From: Lepidonotus clava
Lineage: Eukaryota; Annelida; Polychaeta; Phyllodocida; Polynoidae
Assembly (NCBI GenBank): GCA_936440205.1
Contig: OW387148.1
Coordinates: forward strand, 23,243,961-23,307,960
DNA: 64,000 nt
Reading direction: 5' to 3'
Shown one piece after another: positions 24,641 to 37,188 of this stretch. The position numbers and the translations under genes are program-made. The notes under the pieces are model-generated. The model was given only the letters and a program-made list of their open reading frames with translations. It was not told the DNA's origin and ran no database searches. The first letter of the stretch is position 1. Every line of letters starts with the position of its first letter.

Positions 24641-26522
24641 ATGTACCAAAAGTATCCCTATTGGTTACTACTACCCTACTTTTCAAAAGTTCCAGTATGT
24701 TTTACTGACTGTTAAGTTAACATATAACAATTATACCAGTGCCTCGTGCAGAACATGCAGCAATAACTTCTAATTATTTTTCACTATCGGTAATTGGAGA
24801 TCGATTAGCTCTAACCGAAGTATGACCTTCTGTGACGGGTAGGGTCTTTTTAGGGATTAGCGCGGAGAGGTAGGGGGCCTGTGGAGAAGGGTTGCGTCTT
24901 TGTACATAATCACTTAGCTGGGCGGCCGTCTAATTGAATCAATAGGAGGTACCTAATTGGGTCAGTGTGTCTGTACTGATTAATCAGTGGTCACACCAAA
25001 AGGACCAGGGGAAGGACCAGGGGTAAATCGAGGGTCTAGAGATGGCGCTGCATCACGAAGTAACTCTTTTAACCACTCAGATGCCTCTTTTTCTTTCATA
25101 AGAATTGGCTCAAATAATGTTGTGGACAGAGGCAATTTATCAAGGTGAGCTTAATGGTCGTTTTATAGAAATAATTATATTTGAACGGGTAAGATTGGTC
25201 ACTTTATACGATGTCATGTAATACTCACAAGGAAAGTTAGGGTAAAGAGAGTCGTCTAAATGTTAGGGGAAAATGAGGCAAACGTCAACTATCTGGCATC
25301 TAAGCACTTAAAACTTCTTTGGCTTCCGTAACCCAAAAGCCTATATGATTCCGTCAATGTTACGATGGGGATCATGGGTAAGAGTAGAACATGTGTCAAG
25401 CTTTTCAGTCTTAGTCAAACTACGGGCGCCTTGTGCTTGTTTCCCTTCAAGCCTTCAAGGCCCTGAAGTCCAATATAAACGGATTCATCAGGCCTTTAAG
25501 CAAAGGTTTTTCCCCATGTTCTCACTTTCTGTATAATATGGCAAATGAAAAGTAATGTTCTATTTAGGCAATTCGGTTTGAAAGAAAGAACCTGTACATT
25601 AAAAGAAACATTTGCCCATGCTTGTATTCCATTTTTGTATTAGAAACATTACTTATTTTAATCAATTCCGATCATAAACTGTGCCAGATAGTTCCAAAAG
25701 TAACCCGAAGTAGATCCACTGAAACAGTCGGAGCTACTCCATTTCCTGCGCCACCCCCTCATCGCTCTCACTCGTGGCCCACCTCCTTGTAGTAAATAAT
25801 GACCCCTCCTTACAGGGGACACAGGGGCGACAGGATGGTTCCTTGTAATCACGCCAGGCGTCGCCACCGAGCCGACAGGGTGGGGCGGGCAGTAAGATGA
25901 ATGAGGCAGTCTACACCCACTGGCCGCCACCACCACCCCCTGACCAAGCTACTCCTGATCACAAGACGTCAACACAGGGGCCACACACAGATTAAAGACC
26001 TGACAGCACTTTAAACGCTTTCTGAGCCCCCTTCCTACTACTCCATTGATCCGATTTGGCGGTTCTAGTATTCTTTTTGTTTCTGTAGCGACCTTGGTAA
26101 AATGAAACTGTCGCTTAGGATCTGCTTGATATGGAATAGAGAACGTCTTTTTGTCAATTATATCAGAGTGTTGTATTGGAGTGTCAGCAGCCTTGGAGAT
26201 CGGTGCACAGATATTCCTTAGTTCGATTATGTCCTTCAACGATATTAATGATAAACTATTACTGAAATGACATTTGTGACAGTTGTTGTGATTCAAAGCA
26301 ATTCAACCTCATACATCTGAATGTAATTCTAAGCAAGGTCATTCTTATGGAAAGGATTACATGGCAATCACGCATGTTGGCTTTGATAACTAGAATTTAA
26401 GAATCAAGTAACTGCATGTCACTCTGAATTCCAACTGAAGTCTGTCTCGTAATGAGAACAATCAAAGCTGGACTGTTTTTAAAGAGAATAGTTCTAAAAA
26501 TAACAATTGGAAACTATCTTAC
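24641..26522. other. Unassigned noncoding DNA
   Basis: No gene recognised apart from the candidate CTCF-like site at 25040-25049. The 92- and 115-codon antisense frames at 25658-25936 and 25949-26296 have no recognisable motifs. Confidence 0.4.
25038..25051 (+). promoter_or_regulatory. CTCF-like site
   Basis: AGATGGCGCT at 25040-25049 matches the core AGRKGGCRSY of the bilaterian CTCF motif, although the upstream half (CCAS) is not evident. It is the first of three identical-core sites on the same strand within about 4.1 kb. Confidence 0.35.
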
Positions 26523-26699
26523 TAAACACTGAGAGAATACACGAGTAAGAACATCTATATAAGGGAGCATCAAAGACACTTTATCAAGGTAATTGATACC
26601 ATAGTTATACCACCAACCAGGACCAATGCGCCATTGTTTGGCATCCTGTTGCGCAGCCTTATTTGCCAATTCCTCCAACGTTTCTCCTTCAAATTTCAT
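26523..26699 (-). CDS. Candidate coding exon, family unknown
   Basis: On minus, the ATG at 26699 (A at -3) opens a frame of 59 codons that runs exactly into a strong donor, TTA|GTAAGA, with the intron starting at 26522 (phase 0). The product begins MKFEGETLEELANKAAQ and contains QWRIGPGWWYNYG, an amphipathic-then-aromatic composition that looks protein-like. Codons are varied rather than repetitive. The frame stays open about 12 codons upstream, so the exon could also be internal, but only a weak acceptor is visible. No family recognised. Confidence 0.33.
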
Positions 26700-27226
26700 T
26701 ATTACAGCACCGAAGATAGAGGATGGAATATAACTTTAATACCATATATCCATACACAAGCAACGTATGATGAATAGAAACTGAAAGGTCGAAAGTCGAT
26801 GATACATTTCTAGCATCATTGTTTTAATTGCTTGATAATTGTCTCTGGGTTATGTTTCATGCTTTATCTTTTAGCTGTTATAAATTATGCATCGTGAATG
26901 CATATTGACTATATTTGTATAGATACATGTACAGATGTAACATGCATCCTTATTATTCCTATCCCTGATGTTTAGATAAGGCATATGGACAGACATGAAT
27001 CTATGAAAGGTGTACCCCATAAACTCTGGCTAGACGCTATGACATGCCCGAAGGAGGCCTATGGCTACTGGAAATCTGCACATAGCTCATTCAGTAGTCA
27101 TTAAAGCCGTCAGCAGCCCCTAGCAGCCAGTCCCGTCCAGTTTACTGCTCTCTGGAACATGGTGCAGATTCTGTGATGTGGGAGCCGCCTGTTAATCTAG
27201 GATTTCTGTGTTCATTTCATTGACAG
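26700..27226. other. Unassigned noncoding DNA
   Basis: Unique sequence with no gene recognised. The 27030-27200 part is less AT-rich than its flanks. Confidence 0.4.
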
Positions 27227-27356
27227 AAATAAACAATACCATATGGCTGAGACTGTAAACTTCGATTGTGGATACAAGATTGATACAAGGTATCAGGGGC
27301 TCAAAACAAATTTTAACAGTCATCAAATTCAGGCTTTGGCCATCAATGTATCTAAG
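27227..27356 (+). CDS. Weak candidate exon, family unknown
   Basis: An acceptor (TTCATTTCATTGACAG, ending at 27226) is followed by an ATG at 27243 whose frame stays open for 38 codons to a donor-like TCTAAG|GTACCA at 27356/27357 in phase 0. The peptide starts MAETVNFDCGYKIDTR. An alternative donor, ACAAG|GTATC, lies earlier in the same frame. Nothing homologous is recognised and the short length makes chance plausible. Confidence 0.2.
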
Positions 27357-27802
27357 GTACCAGAACAAAGAAAGTTACCAGCGTTTGCACTATTATCAGT
27401 GATGCAAGTGAACGCAAATCAAAGACCTCCGATGAATGGATCCTAACCTTACTCTGATCCATGCAAATAATTCTGGGACCAAAGAAGGTCAATTCTTATA
27501 GACTTTTAGCTACATGTCTTTACACCTCGTCCCTCATACCCGTGATGGACTAGACAGCCTGAGAGAGACCCCAGGTGTCGCCGCCTAGTGCCCACCGCCG
27601 TCATCTATCTGCCGGTAGGAGACACCCTAGAGTCTACTCGGAGAGCCCCCTCCTGATCTATCCCTGCCCGGAATACAAGCCAGAAGCCGCCTGGAGGAGG
27701 CCGGCTTCACGGCAAGACGTTGGGGTTGGCTGGTAGGGTAAGGCCCTAAATGCCAATAGGAGGGATGGTGGGAACTAGCCAAACCTGTGCCAACAGATAT
27801 GT
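27357..27802. other. Unassigned noncoding DNA
   Basis: No gene recognised. 27540-27800 is GC-richer and leads into the CTCF/YY1-like pair. Confidence 0.4.
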
Positions 27803-27878
27803 GTCAGCACCAGATGGCGCCCCGACCTAGACAGCGCCCCTACACGGGACGCTACTGATTGAATCCAAGATGGCGGAC
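27803..27878 (+). promoter_or_regulatory. CTCF-like site followed by YY1-type initiator-proximal motif
   Basis: CACCAGATGGCGCC at about 27808-27821 fits the CTCF core CCASYAGRKGGCRSY closely. It is followed by AAGATGGCGG at 27867-27876, a near-exact YY1 site, which in animal promoters usually lies just downstream of the start on the sense strand. Together they suggest a boundary or promoter element on plus. No coding sequence follows recognisably. Confidence 0.4.
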
Positions 27879-29597
27879 ATCGCAAGAGGCAGTGATGGGG
27901 GATGTCTAAATAGTTCATGGGGCATTGGCTTTACCGCAGATTATAGAAAAGCGAGAGAATATTAATCCAGATAAATAGGACCAACTCTCTGTTTGGATGA
28001 ATGTCATTCTTATGGGTTGCCTCACCCACAAGAACCTCGAGGATATCATATAGACCTACTCGTGAAAACAATATAGGGTCCATGTATTGAAGAGCCTCGA
28101 ATATGTCTCACATTTTAATAGGACCTGATGGTCACAACTAGCCAAGGTGTGGAAAACTGATTTATGATGAGAGTAGACTAGGAAAAGAAATCCTTGCATC
28201 AAGTGTAGGCTATGGAATAATAATGTTTTCTAATGATTTGTACCTATATGTTTATTTATTTTTCAAAACCCACCTGCATTGAATTTATAGGTATTATTTT
28301 CTTAAAATTGCCACAGATTACTATAATGTGAGAATGCATAAAGAAAAAAACAGTTATTCCTTTCAAGCCTATATTGGTAAGGTATCAATATCAAGCAATG
28401 GCAACACAGGACATTTGCTTTATCTGGATTTCACTGCTGAACAAGACATGATATTAAGTATTAGGCATGATCGGTGTTGTTCGGTCCCAGCCCTATTAAC
28501 AATTCAAACAGAGCTGCAGCAGAAGGGCTTACAATACCTCTCGTTTATCTGACAGCTGACAGGCCTTAACGATGGGAAACTAGTGGGAGGACGGTGTGGG
28601 ACCGGGGGAGGGGGAGATGTTTAGCAGACACAGGAGCATGCAGATGGTAGACATGAGCCAGATAGTGATAAAACATACAACCATAATCCGAAATGGTCCT
28701 GTGCTTCACTTTTTGTGTGTAGAATGGAGATTTTAACGACCGTTAAAGGATTTTCTGCATACTAAAAACTTCCATTATTGACAATTGGCACTTCTTAAAG
28801 AAGTCATTTAATCGATACAAAAATAACATTAGAAAGAATATGTGACAAGATTGTTCTTAAGTTACAGAATTGTTTACGGTGTATGAAAAGAATAAACCAA
28901 AGATTTTATGACATTATGATTGCAATTATTACCATTTTGGTTGCAGAACAGATACTATCTTCTGTGTATTTCCATCTAGATGTACTTTCAAACAATTTAC
29001 CAGAGATAACACTGGTTTTATTACGCTTAAACAGAGGCAAGTGAGAATCGATTTTATCGACAGTAAAACACTGTTGGACAATGCTGTTATCTGAAAAGCA
29101 TCATCCAGTGAGGGAAAAACGATCTCATGTTCAGCTATTCGTGATTGTAATGCGTCTTTTTCCACTGCAGATGGCGCTACATCTGCCATCTCCCATACAA
29201 CCAATCAATAACCCCGTTACATGGTGCATGGGAAAAATAGACCCTCCAACGTCAAGGTCATGCACGTCTTTTGATTGTGATAGTTTTTACAATGAGTCTT
29301 CGATAGAAGAAATTGAAAAACGTACAGAGAAAACTGTGTCTTCAAATCATTGATTTGTATGATGCCATTGACATAATTATGTTATATCCACATTATAAAA
29401 CATGTACGTTCCTTCAATATATGGGAAGATGAAGCATGCATTCATGCAGCATTATTGTTACTGTACTCACCCTCGAATACATGAATGAATAAATGCGCAC
29501 TACTAATATCATCTGATAGTACATCAGGAGATGATCATTATTGTTATTTAGATTGTCTAGGAATTTGACCAGCCGAGTATTTCGATCGATGTTATGC
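27879..29597. other. Unassigned noncoding DNA
   Basis: No gene recognised. It contains the third CTCF-like site at 29168-29178. The 91-codon antisense frame at 28929-29204 lacks a donor. Confidence 0.4.
29163..29180 (+). promoter_or_regulatory. CTCF-like site
   Basis: CAGATGGCGCT at 29168-29178 matches the YAGRKGGCRSY core of the CTCF motif on plus. It has the same core and orientation as the sites at 25040 and 27812. Confidence 0.38.
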
Positions 29598-29951
29598 TAA
29601 GGCCAAAAAAAAAAAAAAGTTGTGTTCAGGTAACATAGGTCGAAAAAAATAGGGTAGGTAGGTCGAAAAAACTTTTTTTTTTTGCTTTTTTTTTTTCACT
29701 TGCCAAAGAGACCCGGCCAGTGTTGGAAATAAAAAAGATATTCCAAATATTCTCAAAAAGCATTTTTAGCATCTAAAATTCATGCCCTGAGTATCCATGT
29801 GCTGTTTTATGGTTTTCCATGGTACTTTAGGTCAATTCTTTGAATTCTGAAAAAAAATAATTAAAAATTTCCTTAAAAAAAGTTAGGGTAGGGCCAAAAA
29901 TTTAGGGCAGGTAGGGTTACCTGAACACAACAATTTTTTTTGTTTGGCCTA
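29598..29951. mobile_element. MITE with AGGCC-(A)n-TTGTGTTCAGGTAAC ends
   Basis: The left end AAGGCCAAAAAA...GTTGTGTTCAGGTAAC and the reverse complement of the right end, TTAGGCCAAACAAAA...GTTGTGTTCAGGTAAC, form TIRs of about 35 bp with an A-rich tract. Subterminal TAGGGTAGG(T/G) motifs occur inside both ends. The interior is A/T-rich and noncoding. My recollection is that inserts with these ends are common in mollusc genomes; that is memory, not a search result. Confidence 0.8.
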
Positions 29952-31929
29952 AGTGAACAGCAAAGTCACCTAACACCATGTAGTTGTAGCCTCTACAGAT
30001 TTTGCTAGGCAATACAGGCACTCTTTTTGGACCAGTGAAGCTATATTGTCCATCTTTTTACGTATGTAATGTAGGATAATACGCGTCGATGGAATCTGAT
30101 GTCGGTAGTCTAGATCATTTTACAAAACAATCTGTAATCTATGCACTCCCATTTGCTTCAAATCTCGAGTTTGCTCTGGTACAAACAACTGTAAGATATA
30201 ATCCTAATCATACATGAAGGAAATCTTCAGATAGACATAAACATGGGCCGCGTTTCCAGGAACCTGTTCAGTCTATAGACATGACCTGAGAGGTGCTGGA
30301 GTAATGAGCTGCTCGTTGGGACACCTCAGTGTAGGAGTCCATCGGATGTTGACAGTGACATGAGTGAAACATCTTTAAAGTTTAATTCTGTGTACATGTA
30401 TTAGAGGCCTATGTGTGTTTTTTTTCGCTAGTAGAGAATTTGCCGCAAAAAGTACTTCCCTTACATTGTTTTTGTTTTTGTAATTTCCGGATAGAGAATA
30501 TTAAATTTTAATTTTGATACGATATAGCTGGACAACACCCGGTATCTGGATAACCTCATATTACATTGTGAAAATTAAAAACAATCCCCCCCCAGGGACA
30601 GACCACACCTATCGTTTCACTACAATTAACTGATGACACAGTTTCATTAAGAAACAAAAAAGAAAACAATAGATAAAAAAAAAATCAACCTCGCTACCCA
30701 TTTTTCCGAATTGACTTAAAACGCAAAGTTGTTTTACTTCGATAGATTTCAAATATCTTAGCTAACTCTGCTTTCACTATAAACGAATTCTATGTATACT
30801 TTGTTGGTAAAATGGGCTCGTTCATGTACACGGTCAATTGATTTAAAACACCAAGGTTATCCTGCACCAGCATATAACCAAAAACTACATGTGAGTATAC
30901 CCTGCCGCCATCCTCACCACCACCCAGGAGCAGTCCCTCTCTAACTCACTCATCTCCTAGCCCCTGGAGCCATAATTTATTGGCGCCCCAGCAACATTAA
31001 GAAAGAAGTACTGAAGGGCATTTCTAACCGGGGGTTGGTGGCACGCTCATAGATCTGCCGACCCCTGGGGCGGAGGGCTCACTAACATAACGTGGATCAT
31101 CCTTAAGTATGGGCGGCTCGGGAGAGGGGCCCGTCCCGTATCCCTGCTATCTGGTGTTGGATCTAGGGCTGATCCACAAGGACACGAATCACCTCCAGGG
31201 CAGGAAGGCACCATGTATTAAGCCATGGAGGGGTTCTGATACCACGTACACACTTCTATGATATGTTTGATACATGCGGAAAATGCCCCGCCTGTCTGAC
31301 ACTGACTTGGTGTTTATTTAGCGAAGTGCTGTCATAAAGAGCACCTCTTTTATGTTGACATATTAAGCATACAGTATGATGTTGCCGTGTTTATGAAACA
31401 GTCGAGCAATACCTGAAATGTCGTTTGTGAAGGGGATGCTGACCTTTCGGTATACACAAGTTATCCTGACGTCTATATAGAATTAAGGAATGCATACATA
31501 CATGCATAGCGTCTTTTGTTTACGGTATGTTCATCAATTGGAAAGCTGTCCTATGACCGATATTCTTTCAGTTGAAATGTCAGTTCAGGTATAGGTTCAC
31601 GTTGTAAAGCGTGGCGTAGTACGGTATGTATGGAGTCCTTTAATGACATTTATATTAGTGACTGATTCCAATTTCATAGTTTTGCCAAACGGCAATCATA
31701 ATCATTCCCCATTACCATTATCGGCAACCCCCAATAATTTTATCAGTGCATAAGCTGAGCATAAACACTATGACAATATTCCACTTATGTTTTAGTTGAC
31801 TTGTTTCGGTGACTCTAGTGGGTGTCCGAGTCGTCAAGATGTAAAAACGCCAGATTCCCCATATTTTCATAGCTTCTACAGGCACTGATAGCCATAAACA
31901 GGCAACATGTTATAAGATAAGCCTTATAT
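29952..31929. other. Unassigned noncoding DNA
   Basis: No gene recognised. 30890-31220 is GC-richer. The rest is AT-rich with short homopolymers. Confidence 0.45.
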
Positions 31930-32160
31930 CAACCAATCAAATCATGAGTTCTTAGACAGTCCCGGACAGATAGGCAAGCACACGTAATTTGTTTTACCAG
32001 AAAGTTCAAGATCTTTATCGACCAATAACATCCTTCCGAGTGATTCGCTGCACAGGTAATTTCCACCAATCAGCGTCTACTTGGCTCGATACCGCGGAAA
32101 CAAATTAGATTTAGCCAAATACCCCGGAGGTTGATAGTGTCAAGTGGCGGGAAAAAAATC
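31930..32160 (+). promoter_or_regulatory. Triple CCAAT plus E2F promoter-like module
   Basis: CCAAT boxes lie at 31933-31937, 32022-32026 and 32066-32070, all on plus, followed by GGCGGGAAA at 32146-32154, which fits the E2F consensus. Multiple NF-Y boxes upstream of an E2F site are characteristic of cell-cycle promoters in animals. No reading frame of note follows on plus, so the transcript, if any, may have a noncoding first exon. Confidence 0.35.
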
Positions 32161-35100
32161 CTACCCTGACTAGATCGGTATCAGTGTAGATATTTGTAAA
32201 AGTAGATCTGCAACAAACGCTCGCCCAACGCAGAGGTCACAGTCACGATTTACTCAAAGGAGAACTTTTTTTAACCGGAGTCAATTTCACCGGGAAACGG
32301 ACGCTCAGTTTAGATTTGAATGTAAATAAAATATCGAATGAAATTGGTAATGGCAAGGCTTGGCATTGGTTATGGATCTCGGCGAAGCATTCCGCAGATA
32401 ATCGGGTGTGACAGTGGGTGCTAAATAATGGAGAACGAGTTGGGGCTTCTTTGGGTGGAATCCAGAATCAATTCAACATTAAGCCCCGGTAATTAAGTGT
32501 AAAAATGTAACGTGAAAGTGCACGCTATCTGTCAGATGGTGTCGGCGTTGTGGGGAGAAGGCGGGGAGAAGGATGCATGCCAAAGGTTATCGTTAAAATC
32601 AAGGTTTCAATAATCACTCTGCTGCTTTGAAATACTTGGAGTGGTTATTCGTACCATATTCCAATGGGAGTTGTAAGATAGATTTAAGGAGTGGTATTGA
32701 TAAACAACCTGAATATAATACTATCACCTTTCAGTGATAATACATTGAGTTTGTTGTTGGATCTTCTGTGATGCTACATTTGGTGTAACACAGTATACCT
32801 TATGGTGTACCAACCATGGTATTTCTAGGTTACTTTCTTCCGTTCTAGAATATTTCCGAAGGTGGAATCAGAGAGAGTGAACCCCATTGAACAAATTATC
32901 TCATGATATTTAACACAATATGTATGTTTTAACTAATTGTATTGCTGGTAGACAATCTTAGATATAACTTTAAAGTAAATTCTGTTATATCAGCTACAAC
33001 AGGCACACTAGGCAAAATTGCAACAGTAAGAAAAGGTTACATGTTATGAACAGATTGCTAATAACAAATAATGGAATCGGCTGTTTTGGCAATGACTGAG
33101 GCCTATTGCCTTGTAAGTGTCTCTTTTTCCACGGACTGGTTCAATTGGTTCGGTTGCTACGTTCCGGAATTACCGCGATTTCTTGGGGGATTTTCCTGTC
33201 GGTAATTACGTTTTGGAAAACAGATGGGGTTGGAAATGGATGCGGACGATCCGCATGCAAATGTCCTCTTTTATTCAACCATTAGGATATTTCAATGACG
33301 GCCACCTCCTCTCTTATTCCATTCAAATGTTTTGAAAAAAGTATTTTAGATATTTTCTTGTCCTGGAATTTCTCAAAGATACTGCATAAGCAAACCCTGA
33401 TCAAATTTATCAAAGAAAAATTTTCCATCTTTTCTTCTCCTGACATTTTTCAAATATAACATATATAAGCAAACCTTGATCATCATAGGAATAGGCGATT
33501 TTTCCGAGGATGCACAGAAGCCTCATTCAGGATCTTCCGGTTAACTAACTACCCACAATGCATCATTTTTGGATGATGAAATCTGGTTGATAAGGAGGTG
33601 GGATGGCAGGCTTCCTTTTCAACCTCCATGATAGGAGAGTGACACCTCCATCTTCTCCCAGTGGCGGTCGGGAATAATGATGGGTCCCTGGAGGACAATC
33701 CTCCACCATGGCCCATACTAATGTAAATGTAAAATAAGGCTATCGGTCCCTCGTGAGGCTTAAGAAGTAGGGGAAATGGCTAGATGCGTACAGGTCGCGC
33801 TCGCACCTCTTCAGAAATGGCTAGATGCGTAACGTCTTTCCAGAGTGATCTGTTTACTATAGCAATGAACAATCATTCTTTGTGACTCTGGATTGTAAAA
33901 TCCCCAGAAAAATAATGAGAAACGGGTTTGATGAGTTATAAGAGGAAAGAAATTAATCTACGTTTGTAAGCCATTCCTAAGTTATTCTAAAATATTCAAA
34001 GTCTTACTTGATGTTCTCAAATATCATAACTACGCATACAATCCCAATTTGAAATATGGCAGAAGTATCTTCTCCCGTGACAGTTTTGAAAGTGCAAAGC
34101 TGAAGGCCAATTAACATAGCAATATCGTATAATGAAGTTACATTCATTTCTGCAGACAGCTTGTGTTACCCAAAGTTACGCTCACATAAAAGGGCGTAAA
34201 AGTGCACTTACTTCTAATGGGGTCTCTTTTGAACCAGGCAATTCGGGCCCATTACTCAGACTTAACTGGCTTTAACAGTAATCAATAGAACGATGGATAA
34301 GCGTAACAGGTTATTTTCACGGTACCCAATTTTGAGGAATGATGTATTACCGTCATATTAAAGCTCATCTGTACATGGTACCCGACGGAAACAATACAAT
34401 AACATTCTATCAACCAGTCAGAGTTAGCAATTTATCTACGAATATTTGTTTTCAAATATTTTTGACCAGGAGGAAATATTTCGAGTACCCAAGGGGTTTA
34501 ATGCTCAGATAACCTCATCTCTCCTTAAGCCACTGGTCGTACTCTGGGTGGAGTCTAGCTATTCTGAGCCCTTTGCAATAACATTACATACCATGAGTAT
34601 GCACCGCATGGTCGGCGAAGGGTAGAGGCTGCGGAAGGTGGTTCTCCCCAGGGAAACCTTTCATTGTCTCTGGGACCACAAAGGCCCCACAAAAAGGCCC
34701 TTGTCTGAAATTGATATAGCTTTTTTCGGAGATCACCCATGACCACTGGGGCTCCAACTCAGTCCTCCTGGGAGCTGTGAAGGAAATAAGGTGTGCGGGG
34801 AGGGGCATTGGTCTGTGTAGGCCTTCTGGTATGGAGGTCAGGTAAGGTAAAGTACAACTATACATGTGCTAGCAAAGTGTAGGCAACTATGTGTCCTTTA
34901 CCAGTCTAGAGTTCGCTAAATATTCAGTATTCATAACTATTCAACTTCCTCAGAAAAGTTGTAGGTGTACAAATGATGGACATAGATTGACAGTTCATCT
35001 TTGTTGAATTCATAGATAAGACATTTTCATAACTTGCCGGCTACTAACCAAATCCGACCATCTCATCTAACTTGTCGTCCAAGATATAGGCTAGACTAGA

Positions 35101-35514
35101 AGACTACTCGCAAGGAGCCTTTATCTGTTTATATCATTATCAAACATCCTTTTGAACAGGTGTCGTCAAGTCTTAAAAGATATGTATGCGATAAGACCCA
35201 TCTCGTGTCTCTTGATTCGAAATCCAAATATACCCAATACCGGCCGGGTCATTTTGCCTGAAAATTGGTGGACTTGTCACTAAGAGTATCAGTAACATGG
35301 CCCTTAATACCCGGGAAAGGGACCACTGACACGGCCAGTACACGGCTGTCAATAAATAAACATCTAGCCCAGCAAATCAGTATTGGGATACCGGGGCAGG
35401 GGCCGCTGGTAATGGCATTTCACATCCTCCTGCACAAAAGAGTTGCTCTGGTGGCCCTGTGACGGACGTCCTTAACCCGTGCTGACATCTGGCGGCGCTC
35501 AGGGAAGGTGGCCC
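32161..35514. other. Unassigned noncoding DNA
   Basis: No gene recognised. The short direct repeat GAAATGGCTAGATGCGTA occurs near 33775 and 33815. GC-richer parts lie at 33600-33720 and 34600-34820. Confidence 0.45.
33345..33485. repeat. Degenerate two-copy tandem duplication, about 79-bp period
   Basis: TTTTCTTGTCCTGGAATTTC...ATAAGCAAACCCTGATCA is followed about 79 bases later by TTTTCTTCTCCTGACATTTT...ATAAGCAAACCTTGATCA. This is an old local duplication without coding content. Confidence 0.6.
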
Positions 35515-35600
35515 ACTGCCCGAGACACTATTTCCGGTGGGCGACCTCTGCAGCTGCGCAGTGCGCACCCACCGAGGTGTTTCCGGTCCATATTATCGCC
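35515..35600. promoter_or_regulatory. ETS/NRF1-like promoter patch
   Basis: Two TTTCCGG ETS-type sites (35531-35537 and 35580-35586) flank TGCGCAGTGCGCA at 35555-35567, a symmetrical NRF1-like site, in a GC-rich patch. This combination is typical of housekeeping, often bidirectional, promoters. No coding exon could be linked to it on either strand. Confidence 0.35.
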
Positions 35601-36561
35601 CACTTTGACCAGGGGTCAATGCTTGAGGTCTCCGCCAGGGGACGCTGATATTGGCCATGCGGTTCACACGTTTCCTAGATCGTTAGGACTGTTACTTAAA
35701 GGACCCCTGTAGAAAAGCTATGTTTTATTATATCAATTAATTTGAGTTATGATAATTATTCAATTTAACATAGCCGTTTTTCAGCCATATGTGCAAATCA
35801 ATATAGATCAATATAGGCATGATTCGTAGAATGTTAGCCCATTTTCTAAGCAAGCAAATGTTTGATATGAATTTCCGAAAACAAACATGAAAGAAAATAT
35901 AATTATATGCCAAACGAATAGGTGCGGTGCCTGACAATGCATATCGAGGCCATGATGATTTAATTACAAATACATAATTGGGGCTTGTCTAGAGTCGTTC
36001 TCTTAGTCAACACACCAGATTAATTGGAAATTGGCTGTGACTGTGCTTGGGCTTTACAGGGTAGGGCTGGGCATATTTGAGTTGGAGGCCCGGCCATTGG
36101 ACGTGACAGGTACTTTGAGCACCATCGGAACCATAATACAACTTTCCTATAACATATCCCACTGCCTCCTGATGTGTATAGTGAGACAGGCGCCATGATA
36201 TTTTGGAGTAACTGTAAACGCATGTAATATCTATTCTCGTCAAATATCAAACGTTTTAACAAGCTTGCAATGAAATTACTTTACTGTAATTGCTAATGGT
36301 TCTTTCATACATGTATTTTATATGACATATTACGAGACTCCCTGTGAGAAACTATGTCATGAGACATCTATACTATTCAACATGAACCTAAGGAAAAACT
36401 CTTTTCTATCCCGTATACAACCAACAGCAGCATGGTTGTTTTCTGCTTGTACGCTCAGACATATTTTTAGGTCGGAACCTACATTCTAATACTTAAAAAA
36501 CGTGAAACCCTCTGCATATTGGGCACGATTTGAAATTCATAAAGTTTAGTTCTCCATACAG

Positions 36562-36846
36562 AGTATTACCGTGGATCCTACGGAAAAGTACAATACATCT
36601 GCCCGGCAATATCAGGCAATCTACTTGAGATATTCTCCTCTAACCCTTGTCAAACTGACCTCCGACCACGGCCCCAATCGTCCTGATCCAACCAACCTAT
36701 CTGCCCTCCCACATTCTGCGCCCAGCCCCCTACCCCTCATCTCCTTCTTCACACCCAAACACCCCGCCCAAATCGGCGAGAAACACCACCCTCTTCTAGA
36801 CCAGAATTCAATACTCCGACTGGGCGAGGACGTGCCGGCAAATTAG
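36562..36846 (+). CDS. Weak candidate exon, family unknown
   Basis: A reasonable acceptor (TTAGTTCTCCATACAG ending at 36561) is followed directly by a frame open for 94 codons to a TAG. It begins SITVDPTEKYNTSARQYQ; the second half is proline/leucine-rich and less protein-like. No good internal donor was seen. It lies just upstream of the better-bounded exon candidate at 37189 on the same strand and would share phase 0, but a join is not demonstrated. Confidence 0.2.
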   Translation, partial: SITVDPTEKYNTSARQYQAIYLRYSPLTLVKLTSDHGPNRPDPTNLSALPHSAPSPLPLISFFTPKHPAQIGEKHHPLLDQNSILRLGEDVPAN

Positions 36847-37188
36847 ATTTCCGACTAGTATGCAGATTTTCCTCCAGTGACTTAGATTCTATATGGATTC
36901 CTCGCAGTCCCTCCTGTATCCGCTCACCTCTCCTTTCCTCCTGTGGCCAGAATGGGATTCTGTTGGGAAGGATGAGATTCACCCGAGCTTTTTCATGATA
37001 TTCATTTCTCAAGAATATTCATATTCGTTTTCATAACAGCAATTGGGACACTGATCTTCCGGACATACTTTAGCGACACCATGAGCAGCCGGAACTATTT
37101 TTCCAAAACGAAGATACATGACCTAGACTAACCAAAATCCAAAACAAGCAAAATCTTACTCGATCAAAAATACTTCTTGCCTCCACAG

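Noticed and set aside
28929-29204. 91-codon antisense frame
   Set aside because: The first part looks protein-like, but no donor or acceptor bounds it and it overlaps a CTCF-like motif on the other strand.
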